Shown here in pieces: positions 37,263 to 46,919 of a DNA stretch of 64,000 bases (position 1 is the first letter of the stretch; each line of letters begins with the position of its first letter). Source of the DNA: Gammaproteobacteria bacterium. GTDB lineage: Bacteria > Pseudomonadota > Gammaproteobacteria > Steroidobacterales > Woeseiaceae. Below the pieces are notes generated by a model. That model made no database searches, was not told the origin of the DNA, and was given only the letters and a program-made list of their open reading frames with translations. The stretch spans positions 1 through 64,000 of the forward strand of contig JAOTYE010000011.1 of the NCBI GenBank assembly GCA_029862045.1, given 5' to 3'. The position numbers were made by a program, and so were the translations under genes.

Positions 37263-39466
37263 AAAGAGTCTCATACACGCTTCTTGCCGCGACCGGCGTT
37301 GGGCTTGTGCTCGTGGCATTGTTCCTGCTCAGTCGTACGGCTCAGAACTCCGAAGACTTTGATCGGCTGTACAACGTCATACTCGCCATCAATATCGCGG
37401 GTGTCGTGGTGCTGTTTGTCTTCCTGGTTGGCAATCTTTGGCGGTTACTTCGCGAGTATCGAACGCATGTGCCAGGCGCAAAGCTCAAGGCCCGCATTGT
37501 CGGCATGTTTGTCGGTCTCGCCGTATTGCCCCTGCTGGTGGTCTTCTATTTTTCGATACAGTTCATCAACCGCGGCATCGACACCTGGTTTAACGTCGAA
37601 GTTCAGGCCGGGCTGGAGAATGCGCTAAAGCTGAGTCGTGCAGCGCTCGAAATGCAAATGCGTCAGCATTTGTATTCGACACAGCAAATCTCGCAGCGAC
37701 TGAGCGACGTCAGCGAACGGCAGTTGATCTTTGAGCTCAGCATGATGCGTCGCGAAAGCGGCGCCAGCGAGATCACGATCTACGGCGGAAACAACCGTAT
37801 CCTGGCGACGAGTTCGGATAGTTCTTCGGCGGGTCTGCCGAGGCCGCTGGCGGAAGAAGTGCTATTGCAGATGCAGCAGAACCGGCCCTATGTCTCCTTG
37901 GACCCCGAAGATTTTGAGATTCACACGGCAGTGTTATTCACGTATCGAGGCCGAGCCGAGCCCGCCGGTGTCTTGCAGGCACACTTTCCGGTCACTGAGC
38001 GTCTTGGGCGCATGGCCAACAGTGTTGACTCCTCATATCGTGAGTATCAGCAACTGGTGTACCTGCGGGACCCTTTGAAGAGTACTTTTACGCTGACATT
38101 GACGGTCGTGTTGATGTTGAGTTTGCTGTCGGCGATTTACGGTGCGTTCGTGCTGTCGCGCAGGCTGGTCGCACCGATCCAGGATCTCGTCGCGGGCACG
38201 CGGGCAGTCGCCGAGGGCGACTTCGATACGCGCCTGCCAAACCCGACACGGGACGAAATCGGTTTCTTGATCAGTTCGTTTAACGATATGACGCAACGTC
38301 TCGCGACGGCGCGCCGTGAGGCCAGTCTGTCGCAAGCACTTGTGGAGGCGGAGCGGACCAACCTCGAAGTCATTCTTGCGAGACTGTCGACAGGCGTGCT
38401 CGCGCTCGAATCGGATCTGCGCATCCGCACGGCGAATCAGGCGTCCGGTGCGATTCTTGGTGTCGATCTCGAGAACCGGGCTGGCGACTACCTGACCGAT
38501 GTCGCGACGGGGCAGCCGCTGCTCGAACAGTTTGTCGACGTCGCGCAGGTTCACCTCAACGCAGGCGAGACCGAATGGCGCGAGCAAATCGTACTGCGGG
38601 GCGAGGTCGGGCGGCGGGTGCTGACCTGCGCCTGCACGACCCTGCCAGGCGATGAAAGTCATTCAGCCGGGTATGTCATCGTTTTCGACGACATTACGGC
38701 GCTGCTACAGGCACAACGCGATGCTGCGTGGGGTGAAGTCGCGCGCCGGCTTGCGCATGAGATCAAAAACCCGTTAACGCCGATACAGTTGTCTGCCGAG
38801 CGAATGCGACGCAAATATCTCGGTTCGATGTCCGGCGATGATGCGCAGATTTTGGATCGTGCAACGCACACGATCGTGCAACAGGTCGAAGCGATGAAGG
38901 AGATGGTCAACGCCTTCAGCGATTATGCGCGAGCTCCGGACATCGAGCTCGGCAGGTTCGACATGGACAAGCTCGTGCACGAGGTTGTGGATCTTTACCG
39001 CGCGCAAGAAAGCGGTATCGAGATCGTACTGACATCAGACCCAACCATGCCGATGATTGAAGCTGACATCGGTCGCATGCGACAGATTTTGCACAATCTG
39101 ATTCGCAATGCGACAGAGGCGCTCGATAACACCGATAACGGGCGGATTGATGTCCATGTCAGTGCTGCCGAGTTTGATGGCGTTGATGTTGTACAAATCA
39201 AAGTTGAAGACAATGGGCCCGGATTCACGGAAGGCTCGTTAAGCCAGGTGTTCGATCCGTATGTTACGACAAAGCCGAAAGGTACCGGCCTTGGCCTCGC
39301 GATTGTCAAAAAACTGGTTGAGGAGCATGTTGGTTCGATTCGGGCATACAACCATACGGAGGGCGGTGCTGTGATCAGTATTCGTTTGCCGATCAATGAA
39401 GCGGCACGTGAGGCGACTATTACGAAATCGCCTCGACGCGCTGACAAGAGGAGGGAAAAGGCGTGA
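37244..39466 (+). CDS. ntrY: NtrY-like sensor histidine kinase
   Basis: The 740-residue membrane kinase has three N-terminal transmembrane segments, a periplasmic-looking domain of about 170 residues, a fourth segment near 290 (TLTLTVVLMLSLLSAIYGAF), HAMP (about 310-360), PAS (about 370-480), HisKA with the phospho-acceptor His in EVARRLAHEIKNPLTPIQLS, and HATPase (VEDNGPGFTEGSLSQVFDPY, GTGLGLAIVKKL). This is the NtrY architecture. It phosphorylates the regulator encoded immediately downstream, with which it overlaps by four bases. The signal is unknown; relatives affect nitrogen, redox or envelope responses. Confidence 0.93.
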   Translation: MVARALKRVSYTLLAATGVGLVLVALFLLSRTAQNSEDFDRLYNVILAINIAGVVVLFVFLVGNLWRLLREYRTHVPGAKLKARIVGMFVGLAVLPLLVVFYFSIQFINRGIDTWFNVEVQAGLENALKLSRAALEMQMRQHLYSTQQISQRLSDVSERQLIFELSMMRRESGASEITIYGGNNRILATSSDSSSAGLPRPLAEEVLLQMQQNRPYVSLDPEDFEIHTAVLFTYRGRAEPAGVLQAHFPVTERLGRMANSVDSSYREYQQLVYLRDPLKSTFTLTLTVVLMLSLLSAIYGAFVLSRRLVAPIQDLVAGTRAVAEGDFDTRLPNPTRDEIGFLISSFNDMTQRLATARREASLSQALVEAERTNLEVILARLSTGVLALESDLRIRTANQASGAILGVDLENRAGDYLTDVATGQPLLEQFVDVAQVHLNAGETEWREQIVLRGEVGRRVLTCACTTLPGDESHSAGYVIVFDDITALLQAQRDAAWGEVARRLAHEIKNPLTPIQLSAERMRRKYLGSMSGDDAQILDRATHTIVQQVEAMKEMVNAFSDYARAPDIELGRFDMDKLVHEVVDLYRAQESGIEIVLTSDPTMPMIEADIGRMRQILHNLIRNATEALDNTDNGRIDVHVSAAEFDGVDVVQIKVEDNGPGFTEGSLSQVFDPYVTTKPKGTGLGLAIVKKLVEEHVGSIRAYNHTEGGAVISIRLPINEAAREATITKSPRRADKRREKA

Positions 39467-40830
39467 GCGGTTCTCGTGTGCTGGTAGTTGATGATGAGGC
39501 CGATATTCGAGCCTTGATTCAGGAAATCCTGTCTGACGAGGGTTACGAGGTGACTGCGGCCGGAAATGCTGCGGACGCACGCGACGCTCGGGAGCAGAAA
39601 AAATTCGATCTGATCCTGCTGGATATCTGGATGCCCGATACAGACGGCATCACGTTGCTTCGAGAGTGGTCAGACGGTGGTGATCTGTTGTGCCCGGTGG
39701 TGATCATGTCGGGTCATGGCACAGTCGACACGGCCGTGGAGGCAACACGTCTTGGTGCATTTGATTTTGTCGAGAAACCGTTGTCACTCGCAAAACTCCT
39801 GAGAACCGTCGAAGCGGCCCTCGATTCAGTGAACAAAGGGCCGTCGAGTTCGCGCCGCATGTTGCCGTCGCTGTTGGCCCCGGTCGGTCGTAGCGAACTC
39901 ATGCAGTCCCTCAGGGAGAAAGTTCAGCAGTACGCAGAGCATGACGAGTGTGTGCTCCTGAGCGGAGAGGCGGGCACCGGGCGGGGTGCGTTCGCGCGCT
40001 ATTTGCATGCCCTGAGTCGTCGCGCCGACGAGCCACTGATTAGCGTGACTGCCGCGTCACTAACGGAGGGCAATGCGGAAGAGCAGCTGCTCGGCCGGGA
40101 GGAGGCGGGAGAGATTCATGCCGGCGCGTTCGAGCGCGCGGGCAAAGGCACGCTGGTCATAGATGAACTGTCCGATCTTAATGGGACAGCCCAAAAAATC
40201 CTGTTGGCGGTATTGGAGGATCGCATATACCGTCGAGTCGCTGGCAGCGAGCCCGTGAGTCTCAAGGCGCGAATTGTCGCAACGATTGCCACCGACCAAG
40301 AATCCAGGATCGAAGATGGTTCGCTACGCCGCGACCTTGTCGCGCGCCTGAGTGTATTGAGTCTCAGGGTGCCACCGCTTAGGGAATATTCTGAAGACGT
40401 TCCCGAGCTCCTTACGTATTACGTCGACAAGCTGGTCGACGCCGAGGGATTGTCGTTCCGCCGTTTCAGCGTTGCGGCACAAAATCGACTCCGCAACTAT
40501 CCCTGGCCGGACAATATCCGCGAACTAAAGAACCTCGTGCGGCGGTTGTTGCTGTCCGGTTCCGACGCGGATATTTCGCTTGATGAAGTCGAGTCCGAAA
40601 TCAGTTCGGACGCGACGTCAGACGAGCCGTTAGTCAAGCAGGACCTGCTCTCATTGCCATTGCGCGAAGCACGTGAACAATTCGAGCGCGCCTATCTGCA
40701 GCAACAACTCGTATTGTGTAACGGCAAGGTTGGGCAACTCGCCAAGCGAGTCGGCATGGAACGCACGCACCTGTACCGAAAATTGCGATCGCTGGGTGTG
40801 GATTTTAAGAGCGTTACAGCTGAAGACTAG
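39463..40830 (+). CDS. ntrX: NtrX-like response regulator with a degenerate AAA+ domain
   Basis: The 455-residue regulator has a receiver domain with phospho-acceptor Asp54 (LILLDIWMPD) and Lys105, an AAA+ domain from about 140 to 370, and a C-terminal Fis-type helix-turn-helix (GKVGQLAKRVGMERTHLYRK). The AAA+ part is altered: the Walker A lysine is Arg (GEAGTGRG, 168-175) and the sigma-54 contact loop GAFTGA is missing, the segment reading LLGREEAGEIHAGAFERAG. Family knowledge says that proteins without GAFTGA cannot open sigma-54 complexes, so it probably acts as a direct repressor or activator with sigma-70. It ends the def-to-ntrX run. Confidence 0.9.
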   Translation: MSGSRVLVVDDEADIRALIQEILSDEGYEVTAAGNAADARDAREQKKFDLILLDIWMPDTDGITLLREWSDGGDLLCPVVIMSGHGTVDTAVEATRLGAFDFVEKPLSLAKLLRTVEAALDSVNKGPSSSRRMLPSLLAPVGRSELMQSLREKVQQYAEHDECVLLSGEAGTGRGAFARYLHALSRRADEPLISVTAASLTEGNAEEQLLGREEAGEIHAGAFERAGKGTLVIDELSDLNGTAQKILLAVLEDRIYRRVAGSEPVSLKARIVATIATDQESRIEDGSLRRDLVARLSVLSLRVPPLREYSEDVPELLTYYVDKLVDAEGLSFRRFSVAAQNRLRNYPWPDNIRELKNLVRRLLLSGSDADISLDEVESEISSDATSDEPLVKQDLLSLPLREAREQFERAYLQQQLVLCNGKVGQLAKRVGMERTHLYRKLRSLGVDFKSVTAED

Positions 40831-40864
40831 CCTACGGGCGGGATGTCTGCCCGAAGGCGGCGGC

Positions 40865-40945
40865 CGGGAAGCCACTCATCTGCATGGCTCGCTGCGCTGC
40901 GCTTTACTTCCGATGACTACGTGCCCTAGGGGTAGCGGCTTCCCG
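40865..40945. repeat. Long-loop inverted repeat between convergent ntrX and capA-like genes
   Basis: CGGGAAGCC (40865-40873) and GGCTTCCCG (40937-40945) are exact complements separated by 63 bases with further G+C-rich partial pairing. The segment lies in the 129-base gap between two convergent genes. It may be a structured 3' end or a REP relic. There is no T-run. Confidence 0.4.
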
Positions 40946-40959
40946 CCCACCGTCCTCCG

Positions 40960-42120
40960 TCACCGGATGAAACCCCCTCCCACAGGCTTGCGTTCTGCCG
41001 GTACGATCTTGCCGTCGGGTTCGAAGCGGAGGCCGGGTTCACCGAAGTCTTCGATACTCAGGCCGCGCATCAGGTTTAGTGCGCGATGGTTCTCGTCGAT
41101 GCTCGGACCATCGGGACGGAGTTGGATCGTCGAGATGACTTCGCCCTCGACAAAACGGCCGTTGCCATCGAGCGTTGTGATTAGTATCGGTGCGATACCT
41201 TTGATGCCGGCAACACTGATGCCGTAATACGTTGCGAAGTTGCCAAGGCTGTAGGCGATTAGGCGGTCCCTGTAGCGTTCGGCGGCCCGCACAACATGCG
41301 GGCCATGGCCGAGCACAAGATCGGCACCGGCATCCACCATGCATCGTGCGAACAAGACAACATCGCCCCGCGGTTCCCCGAAGTACTCTTCTTCGCCGAA
41401 CGGCAGATTTATTGCGTCCACGCCTTCCGCACCGCCATGAAAGGTAACGACGACAATGTCATGCGTCGCTGCAAATTCAGCAACCGTTGTCTTGGCGAGT
41501 TCGTAATCGAGCATCATGTTCGATTCTTTTGTCACGGCATAGGCCAGGACCGCTACGTTCAGGCCGTTCGTCTCGAAACTTGCGAAGTCTCCCTCACGAC
41601 CCGAGTGATGAATGCCCACGGCGTCGAGCGCTTGCATCGTCGAGGTTCGGCCCTCTTCGCCGAAATCGCGCGCGTGGTTGTTGGCGAGGCTTAGTACGTC
41701 GAAACCCGCAGCGCGGTAATACTTTGCGTAGCGTGTTGGTGAGCGAAACAAATAACACGCGCTCGGGTTTTTGCATTGCTTGGCAGGTTCGCCACCGTCG
41801 ACGAGTACGCCCTCAAGGTTGCCGAATGCGATGTCGGCTGCGGACAGCGCGGGTGTTACGGCGGTGAGAAAGCTCACACCGTCATCGTCAGGGAGGTGGT
41901 TTTCGGGAAAGTCCGTACCCAACATCATGTCACCGACAGACGCGAAGCGGATTCTGAGGGAACTCTTGTCCGGGGTCGGCGGCGCGGCTGGCACATCAGC
42001 TCCAGGTTCCGCGGGCGCGATTACCTCAACGGCGACAGCTTGCTCTTCGGGTGGAGTTGTCGAGCAGCCGGCCAGTGCGGCGAATACCAGAACAGCAATC
42101 GTTCGGGAAGAATTAATCAC
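40960..42120 (-). CDS. CapA-family metallophosphatase-like lipoprotein
   Basis: The GTG at 42120 is used because AGG lies just upstream and it begins a lipoprotein signal (TIAVLVFAALAGC, lipidated Cys at about 19). The 386-residue product has the CapA/PgsA motifs: ASVGDMMLGTDFP, FGNLEGVLVDGG, LSLANNHARDFGEEGR, VVTFHGGAEGVD and ADLVLGHGPHVVRAAE, followed by LIAYSLGNFATYYG. These belong to a calcineurin-like metal-binding fold. Relatives take part in poly-gamma-glutamate capsule or unknown envelope tasks; no pgsBC partners are seen here. It overlaps the SPOR gene stop by eight bases, so it is translated from the priA-argS-SPOR transcript. Confidence 0.88.
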   Translation of the reverse strand: MINSSRTIAVLVFAALAGCSTTPPEEQAVAVEVIAPAEPGADVPAAPPTPDKSSLRIRFASVGDMMLGTDFPENHLPDDDGVSFLTAVTPALSAADIAFGNLEGVLVDGGEPAKQCKNPSACYLFRSPTRYAKYYRAAGFDVLSLANNHARDFGEEGRTSTMQALDAVGIHHSGREGDFASFETNGLNVAVLAYAVTKESNMMLDYELAKTTVAEFAATHDIVVVTFHGGAEGVDAINLPFGEEEYFGEPRGDVVLFARCMVDAGADLVLGHGPHVVRAAERYRDRLIAYSLGNFATYYGISVAGIKGIAPILITTLDGNGRFVEGEVISTIQLRPDGPSIDENHRALNLMRGLSIEDFGEPGLRFEPDGKIVPAERKPVGGGFIR

Positions 42121-42694
42121 CGAGCCTGATGCGCAGTACATCGATCTGCGCTGTGCGCAGGCGGCTGCGCAGCAAATTGAGTTCATTGAGGTCACTGGTC
42201 GGGCCAATACGCACGCGGTGATAGGTCTTGTCATCGATCATCACGCGCTGAATCTTCGACTCGATGCCGTGCAAGGCGAGTTGAGCGCGGCGTCGATCGG
42301 CGTCAGCGTAGGCCGAGAACGATCCGGCCTGTAGCACATACAGTCCCGGTTGCAGGACCGCCTTGGGCTCGACGTCAGCGGCGACATCGGGCTCTTGCTC
42401 GGGAATGATGACCTCGAAGTTCGGCAACATGTCGTAAAACGTGAAGCGTTTTCCGGCCGGTTCCTCGTCGGCAGCCTCACTTGTCGAATTCTCGCCGTTT
42501 TCATCCAGCGCGCGTTGCAAGCTGGCTGGTTGGGGCGCGGTCGCTGCTGCGGTATTCGATGGTTGCCGATCCTTTACATATACGGCGAAAGCGACCGATA
42601 GTCCGAGTGACAATCCAAACAACATCCACAGCCAGCCCGGATACTCCTGACTCTTCTGTGTGCGAGTCGAACGGCGTCGTTTGCGCTTCGCCAC
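42113..42694 (-). CDS. SPOR domain membrane protein, FtsN-like
   Basis: The 193-residue bitopic protein has a basic cytosolic tail (MAKRKRRRSTRTQKSQ), a transmembrane helix at about 21-40, a Ser/Glu-rich linker and a C-terminal SPOR domain (about 115-190, LYVLQAGSFSAYADADRRRA). SPOR domains bind denuded septal peptidoglycan, so it is a likely division protein. The gene begins one base inside the argS stop. The order priA-argS-SPOR is the usual setting of FtsN-like genes. Confidence 0.92.
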   Translation of the reverse strand: MAKRKRRRSTRTQKSQEYPGWLWMLFGLSLGLSVAFAVYVKDRQPSNTAAATAPQPASLQRALDENGENSTSEAADEEPAGKRFTFYDMLPNFEVIIPEQEPDVAADVEPKAVLQPGLYVLQAGSFSAYADADRRRAQLALHGIESKIQRVMIDDKTYHRVRIGPTSDLNELNLLRSRLRTAQIDVLRIRLGD

Positions 42695-44433
42695 TACATC
42701 GTCTCCGGCGCGGAGACGCCAAGAATCGATAGTCCGTTGGCGATAACGATTTTCGCCGCCGTGATCAGCACGAGCCTTGCGTCGCGCAGTTTGTCATCGT
42801 CAACAATGAACGCGTGGGCGTTGTAATACGTATGGAAGTCATTCGCAACGTCCCGAAGGTAGTGAACGAGGTGTTGCGGTGCGCGGTTGTTTGCCGCCAG
42901 CTCGATAACCTCAGGGTATCGGCTGAGTGTCGTCATCAGCGCCTTCTCCTGTGGTTCGGTCAGCAGCGCCAGGTTTTCGCGGCCCTTGACCGCATCCTGT
43001 TTGAGCGACCGTTCCTCCAGCTGCCGAAATACGCTTGCGATGCGTGCGTGCGCGTATTGGATGTAATACACCGGGTTGTCGTTTGACTCGGACTTGGCGA
43101 CGTCAAGATCGAAATCGAGGTGCTGATCGTTGGATCTTGATACATAGAAGAATCTCGCCGCATCGTTGCCGACCTCAGCACGCAGTTTTCGTAAGGTGTC
43201 GAACTCGCCCGAGCGCGTTGACATCTGCATTCGCTCGTTACCCCGATACAGGGCGACGAACTGCATAAGCTCCACTTCGAGATCGTCGGCCGCATAGCCC
43301 ATTGCCGCAAGGCCGCCCTGGACCCGTGTAACGTAACCGTGGTGGTCCGCGCCGAGGATATCGATCAAATGATCGAAACCGCGCTCACGCTTGTCGAAGT
43401 GATAGGCGATGTCAGACGCAAAATACGTCTTGTTGCCGTTTTCGCGCACAACGACACGGTCTTTCTCGTCACCGAAGTCTGTGGCGCGAAACCACGTGGC
43501 GCCGTCTTTTTCATACAGCATGCCGCGTTCTTTGAGCACAGCCAGCGCGTCGTCGATACGATTGCTCGTCGTCAAACTCTGCTCGGAATACCAGTGATTA
43601 AATGTGACACCGAATTCTGCGAGATCATCTTCAATATCAGCACGGATCGATTCGAGCGATTGCTGGCGAATTTGATCGAAGCCATCCGCGCCCAGCACGT
43701 CCTTTGCTTTGGCGATGAGCGCCTCGATCACCAGCTCCTGGTCACCGTCGGGCAGGCCGTCCGTCAGGCGTTCTGCGCTGACAACCGCGATGCCGCCGGT
43801 GTCGATGGCAGAAGCGATATCGCATATGTAGGCGCCGCGATAACCAGCCTCGGGAAACGGGATCTTTGTGCCCTGTGTTTCAAGCCAGCGCAACCAAACG
43901 CTGACACCGAGAATATCCATCTGTCGGCCGGCGTCGTTGACGTAGTATTCACGCTCAACCGGGTAGCCTGTGGCCTCCAGTAGATTGCCCACGGTTGCAC
44001 CAAATGCCGCGTGCCGGCCATGCCCGACGTGCAGCGGGCCAGTAGGGTTCGCAGAAACAAACTCCAGCAAGATACGCGGCTTTTTCCTGGCTTCCTGTCG
44101 GCCGTAACAGCCGCCTTGATCGAGCATGGTTCGGAGTTCGTTGTGGAAGGCCGCGGCACTCAGGTAAAAATTGATGAACCCCGGGCCTGCTATCTCTACC
44201 TTGTCTACCTGATCGCCGTCGGGGAGTTGCGCGACGATGTTCGCGGCAATTTCGCGCGGATTCACGCCGGCCGCTTTCGCCAACCGCATTGCAACGTTGC
44301 TGGCGAAGTCACCGTGGCTTGCATCACGTGTGCGCTCGATCGTTGCTTCGACCGAAATGCCGGCGATTACATCAGCGAGCTCTGGCAGGTTTGCCAGGGC
44401 GTCTTGCAGGAGTTGCGTGACTATCGACTTCAT
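42694..44433 (-). CDS. argS: Arginyl-tRNA synthetase
   Basis: The 579-residue class I synthetase has the HIGH motif as HVGH in SANPTGPLHVGHGRHAAFG, the N-terminal ArgS-specific domain (about 1-90) and the DALR anticodon domain at the end (YYNAHAFIVDDDKLRDARL). The KMSKS position reads MSTRSG, as usual for ArgS. It charges tRNA-Arg. Middle gene of the priA-argS-SPOR-CapA operon. Confidence 0.98.
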   Translation of the reverse strand: MKSIVTQLLQDALANLPELADVIAGISVEATIERTRDASHGDFASNVAMRLAKAAGVNPREIAANIVAQLPDGDQVDKVEIAGPGFINFYLSAAAFHNELRTMLDQGGCYGRQEARKKPRILLEFVSANPTGPLHVGHGRHAAFGATVGNLLEATGYPVEREYYVNDAGRQMDILGVSVWLRWLETQGTKIPFPEAGYRGAYICDIASAIDTGGIAVVSAERLTDGLPDGDQELVIEALIAKAKDVLGADGFDQIRQQSLESIRADIEDDLAEFGVTFNHWYSEQSLTTSNRIDDALAVLKERGMLYEKDGATWFRATDFGDEKDRVVVRENGNKTYFASDIAYHFDKRERGFDHLIDILGADHHGYVTRVQGGLAAMGYAADDLEVELMQFVALYRGNERMQMSTRSGEFDTLRKLRAEVGNDAARFFYVSRSNDQHLDFDLDVAKSESNDNPVYYIQYAHARIASVFRQLEERSLKQDAVKGRENLALLTEPQEKALMTTLSRYPEVIELAANNRAPQHLVHYLRDVANDFHTYYNAHAFIVDDDKLRDARLVLITAAKIVIANGLSILGVSAPETM

Positions 44434-44493
44434 TTATGCGGGGGACCGGATTTGCGAGGCGGCAATTCTACAGTGAATAGATGATGCTGTCGG

Positions 44494-46701
44494 CTAAAAC
44501 AACTCGATCGGATCTACGTCAATCGACCAGCGAACCTTGCGCGCGGCAGGCTCGTTTTCCAACGTTGGGCGGAGGCTGTTGAGGACGGCATGCAGAGCCT
44601 TGCGGTCGCTGCTTTGCAAGAGCAACTGGGCACGATAACGGCCCGCCTTGCGAGCCATCGGTGCGTTGACGGGCCCGAGAACGCGCAGGTGCTGGATATG
44701 CTGTACCTCAATACGCTGCCGCGCAATGTCGAGAAAGGCGTGTGCATCGATTTGCCTGTGCGCCGCGGAACGAATCAAAGCCAGTCTCGTGAACGGCGGC
44801 CAACGCGTCTCCTCGCGCTCTGCAAGCGCATCAGATGAGACTTGCGCATAACCGCCGTCGATCAGACATTGCCAGAAAGGATTGGCGGGATACGCAGTCT
44901 GTATGATGACTTCGCCCTGTCGGTTTTCGCGGCCAGCGCGACCCGCAACCTGGATGATGGACTGCGCGAGCCGTTCACCCGAGCGGAAGTCGGTGCCAAA
45001 CAATCCCTGATCGGCATTGACGATACCGACCAACGTCAGCTTTGGAAAATGGTGTCCTTTCGAGAGCATCTGCGTGCCCACGAGGATGTCTGCGTCGCCT
45101 CGTTCGGCGAGCGCCAGCGCCTGATCGATCGACCCTTTCTTCTGGGTGCTGTCGCTGTCGATGCGTTCGATTCGATAGGCGGCGAAGCGCCCCCGTAACG
45201 CGTCCTCGAGTCTTTGCGTGCCCTCGCCCAGCGGTTTGACCGCTGCGCCACAAGCGGAGCACAGTTCATCAAGCAGCCGATGCGCGCCGCAGTGGTGACA
45301 GCGCAGTTGCCGGTCTCGTGCGTGCACGGTCATACGTGAGTCGCAGCGGCTGCATTCTGCAACGTGACCGCAGCTTGAGCAGATCAACGTCGGCGCAAAT
45401 CCGCGACGATTGAGAAATATCAACACTTGCCCGTCCGCGCACAAGTGGCGTTTGATCGCATCCAGCAGAGGTTCGCTCAAGCCATCGCTTGTGGCCGCGC
45501 GACTCAGGTCGACAAGCCGGAAGTTCGGTGGCCTGGCCCCGCCCGCGCGCTCGGGCAACACGAGTCGTCTGAAGTTACCGGTCCGACAGTGTTGCAGTAC
45601 TTCTAGGGTAGGTGTTGCCGAACCGAGTACGATCGGAATGTTGCAATGTTTGGCACGGGCAATCGCCAGGTCGCGGGCGGAATAACGCAGCCCCTCCTGT
45701 TGCTTGAAGGAGTGGTCATGTTCCTCATCGACGACGATCAGTCCAACATCGGGCAGCGGTGTGAATACAGCGGATCGGGTTCCGACGATAAGCTTTGCCG
45801 AGCCCGATCGGGCGTTGCGCCATGCATGAAGCCGTGCCAGATCTGTCAGCCTGGAATGTAGGATTGTCGGTTCTACACTTAGTCGACTTGATAAACGGGA
45901 CACGAGTTGCGGCGTCAGGCCAATCTCGGGAACGAGAACGAGTACCTGCTCATTGTCGCCGAGGACATCCCGCATCAGTCGCAGGTAGACCTCGGTTTTG
46001 CCACTACCCGTAACGCCATCGAGCAGATACGCGCCGAAGCCGGGCTGCTCGCGGATGGCGTCGAGCGCGCGGCGCTGATGGTCATTCAGTTCAGGGCCCG
46101 GTGCGGCAGGCTCGCCAGAGGCAGGGTCCGTCGCGTCCATCGACGCTTCAAAACGAGTCACAAAGCCCTTCTCGAGCAGCGGCTTCACGGCACGGCGCCA
46201 ATTCGGCACGGATTCGGTCAAAGACTCCACGTCGACCCCGTTGCCTCCTGCATCACGGAGAATCTCGAGTAGCTCCGCCTGGCGAGGGGCGCGCTTCGAT
46301 AACGCCTCGACGTCGGCACCTTCCCCTGCGTCGGTGATGGCGATGACGGTCACCGTAGGATGCAGAGCCTTGCCCTGACGCAACAATGCCGGCAGGGCAG
46401 CCGCAACGACTTCACCAATCGGATGGTGGTAGTAGTCGCTCGTAAAGCGAACGAACCACAAGTCGTCAGCAGACAGCAGCGGCTTGTCATCGAGCGTTGC
46501 GATAGCACGACGTATTTTCGACGCAGGCAGGTCGCTGTCGCTGGCGTGAGCCACGACGACGCCGACCTGTTGGCGCCGCCCAAAAGGTACGAGGACCCGG
46601 CTACCCGGGGCAGCAGGAGATTCGCCGCTGGGCGGCAGGTAGTCGAACTCGCGCGATAGCGGCACGCTGACGGCAACCTTGAGGATGCGCGAGCCGCTCA
46701 C
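44494..46701 (-). CDS. priA: Primosomal protein N' (replication restart helicase)
   Basis: The 735-residue helicase has an N-terminal DNA-binding domain, Walker A LDGVTGSGKTEVYLRLM, the DEEH box VVDEEHDHSFKQQEG, GSATPTLEVL, and the PriA zinc-binding cysteines in ICSSCGHVAECSRCDSRM and RCHHCGAHRLLDELCSACG. It rebuilds replication forks away from oriC. First gene of its minus-strand operon. Confidence 0.97.
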   Translation of the reverse strand: MSGSRILKVAVSVPLSREFDYLPPSGESPAAPGSRVLVPFGRRQQVGVVVAHASDSDLPASKIRRAIATLDDKPLLSADDLWFVRFTSDYYHHPIGEVVAAALPALLRQGKALHPTVTVIAITDAGEGADVEALSKRAPRQAELLEILRDAGGNGVDVESLTESVPNWRRAVKPLLEKGFVTRFEASMDATDPASGEPAAPGPELNDHQRRALDAIREQPGFGAYLLDGVTGSGKTEVYLRLMRDVLGDNEQVLVLVPEIGLTPQLVSRLSSRLSVEPTILHSRLTDLARLHAWRNARSGSAKLIVGTRSAVFTPLPDVGLIVVDEEHDHSFKQQEGLRYSARDLAIARAKHCNIPIVLGSATPTLEVLQHCRTGNFRRLVLPERAGGARPPNFRLVDLSRAATSDGLSEPLLDAIKRHLCADGQVLIFLNRRGFAPTLICSSCGHVAECSRCDSRMTVHARDRQLRCHHCGAHRLLDELCSACGAAVKPLGEGTQRLEDALRGRFAAYRIERIDSDSTQKKGSIDQALALAERGDADILVGTQMLSKGHHFPKLTLVGIVNADQGLFGTDFRSGERLAQSIIQVAGRAGRENRQGEVIIQTAYPANPFWQCLIDGGYAQVSSDALAEREETRWPPFTRLALIRSAAHRQIDAHAFLDIARQRIEVQHIQHLRVLGPVNAPMARKAGRYRAQLLLQSSDRKALHAVLNSLRPTLENEPAARKVRWSIDVDPIELF

Positions 46702-46877
46702 GGGAATGCGTTTAAAAACAAGGCTTTACTTGGCATCGAAATCAAAAAGCAACACTGTGATGTAACATAATGCAGAGCTTCAAGTCAGGCAAAACGTGTC
46801 AACCGGGCTCCTGCCCGGGCGTTATATAAGTGTGACACGGTAGATCACCGCGTGGTGGAGTTAAGAGGACTGAAAAG

Positions 46878-46919
46878 ATGGATCTTGCGCGCTTGTCGAC
46901 ATGGAGTCGTACCGCATGA
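46878..46919 (+). CDS. 13-codon leader ORF coupled to the second ECF sigma gene
   Basis: MDLARLSTWSRTA ends in a TGA that overlaps the ATG at 46916 (ATGA). AAGAGGA lies eight to nine bases before its ATG, a better ribosome-binding site than that of the sigma gene. This is the pattern of a translational leader. That it is translated is an inference. Confidence 0.4.
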   Translation: MDLARLSTWSRTA

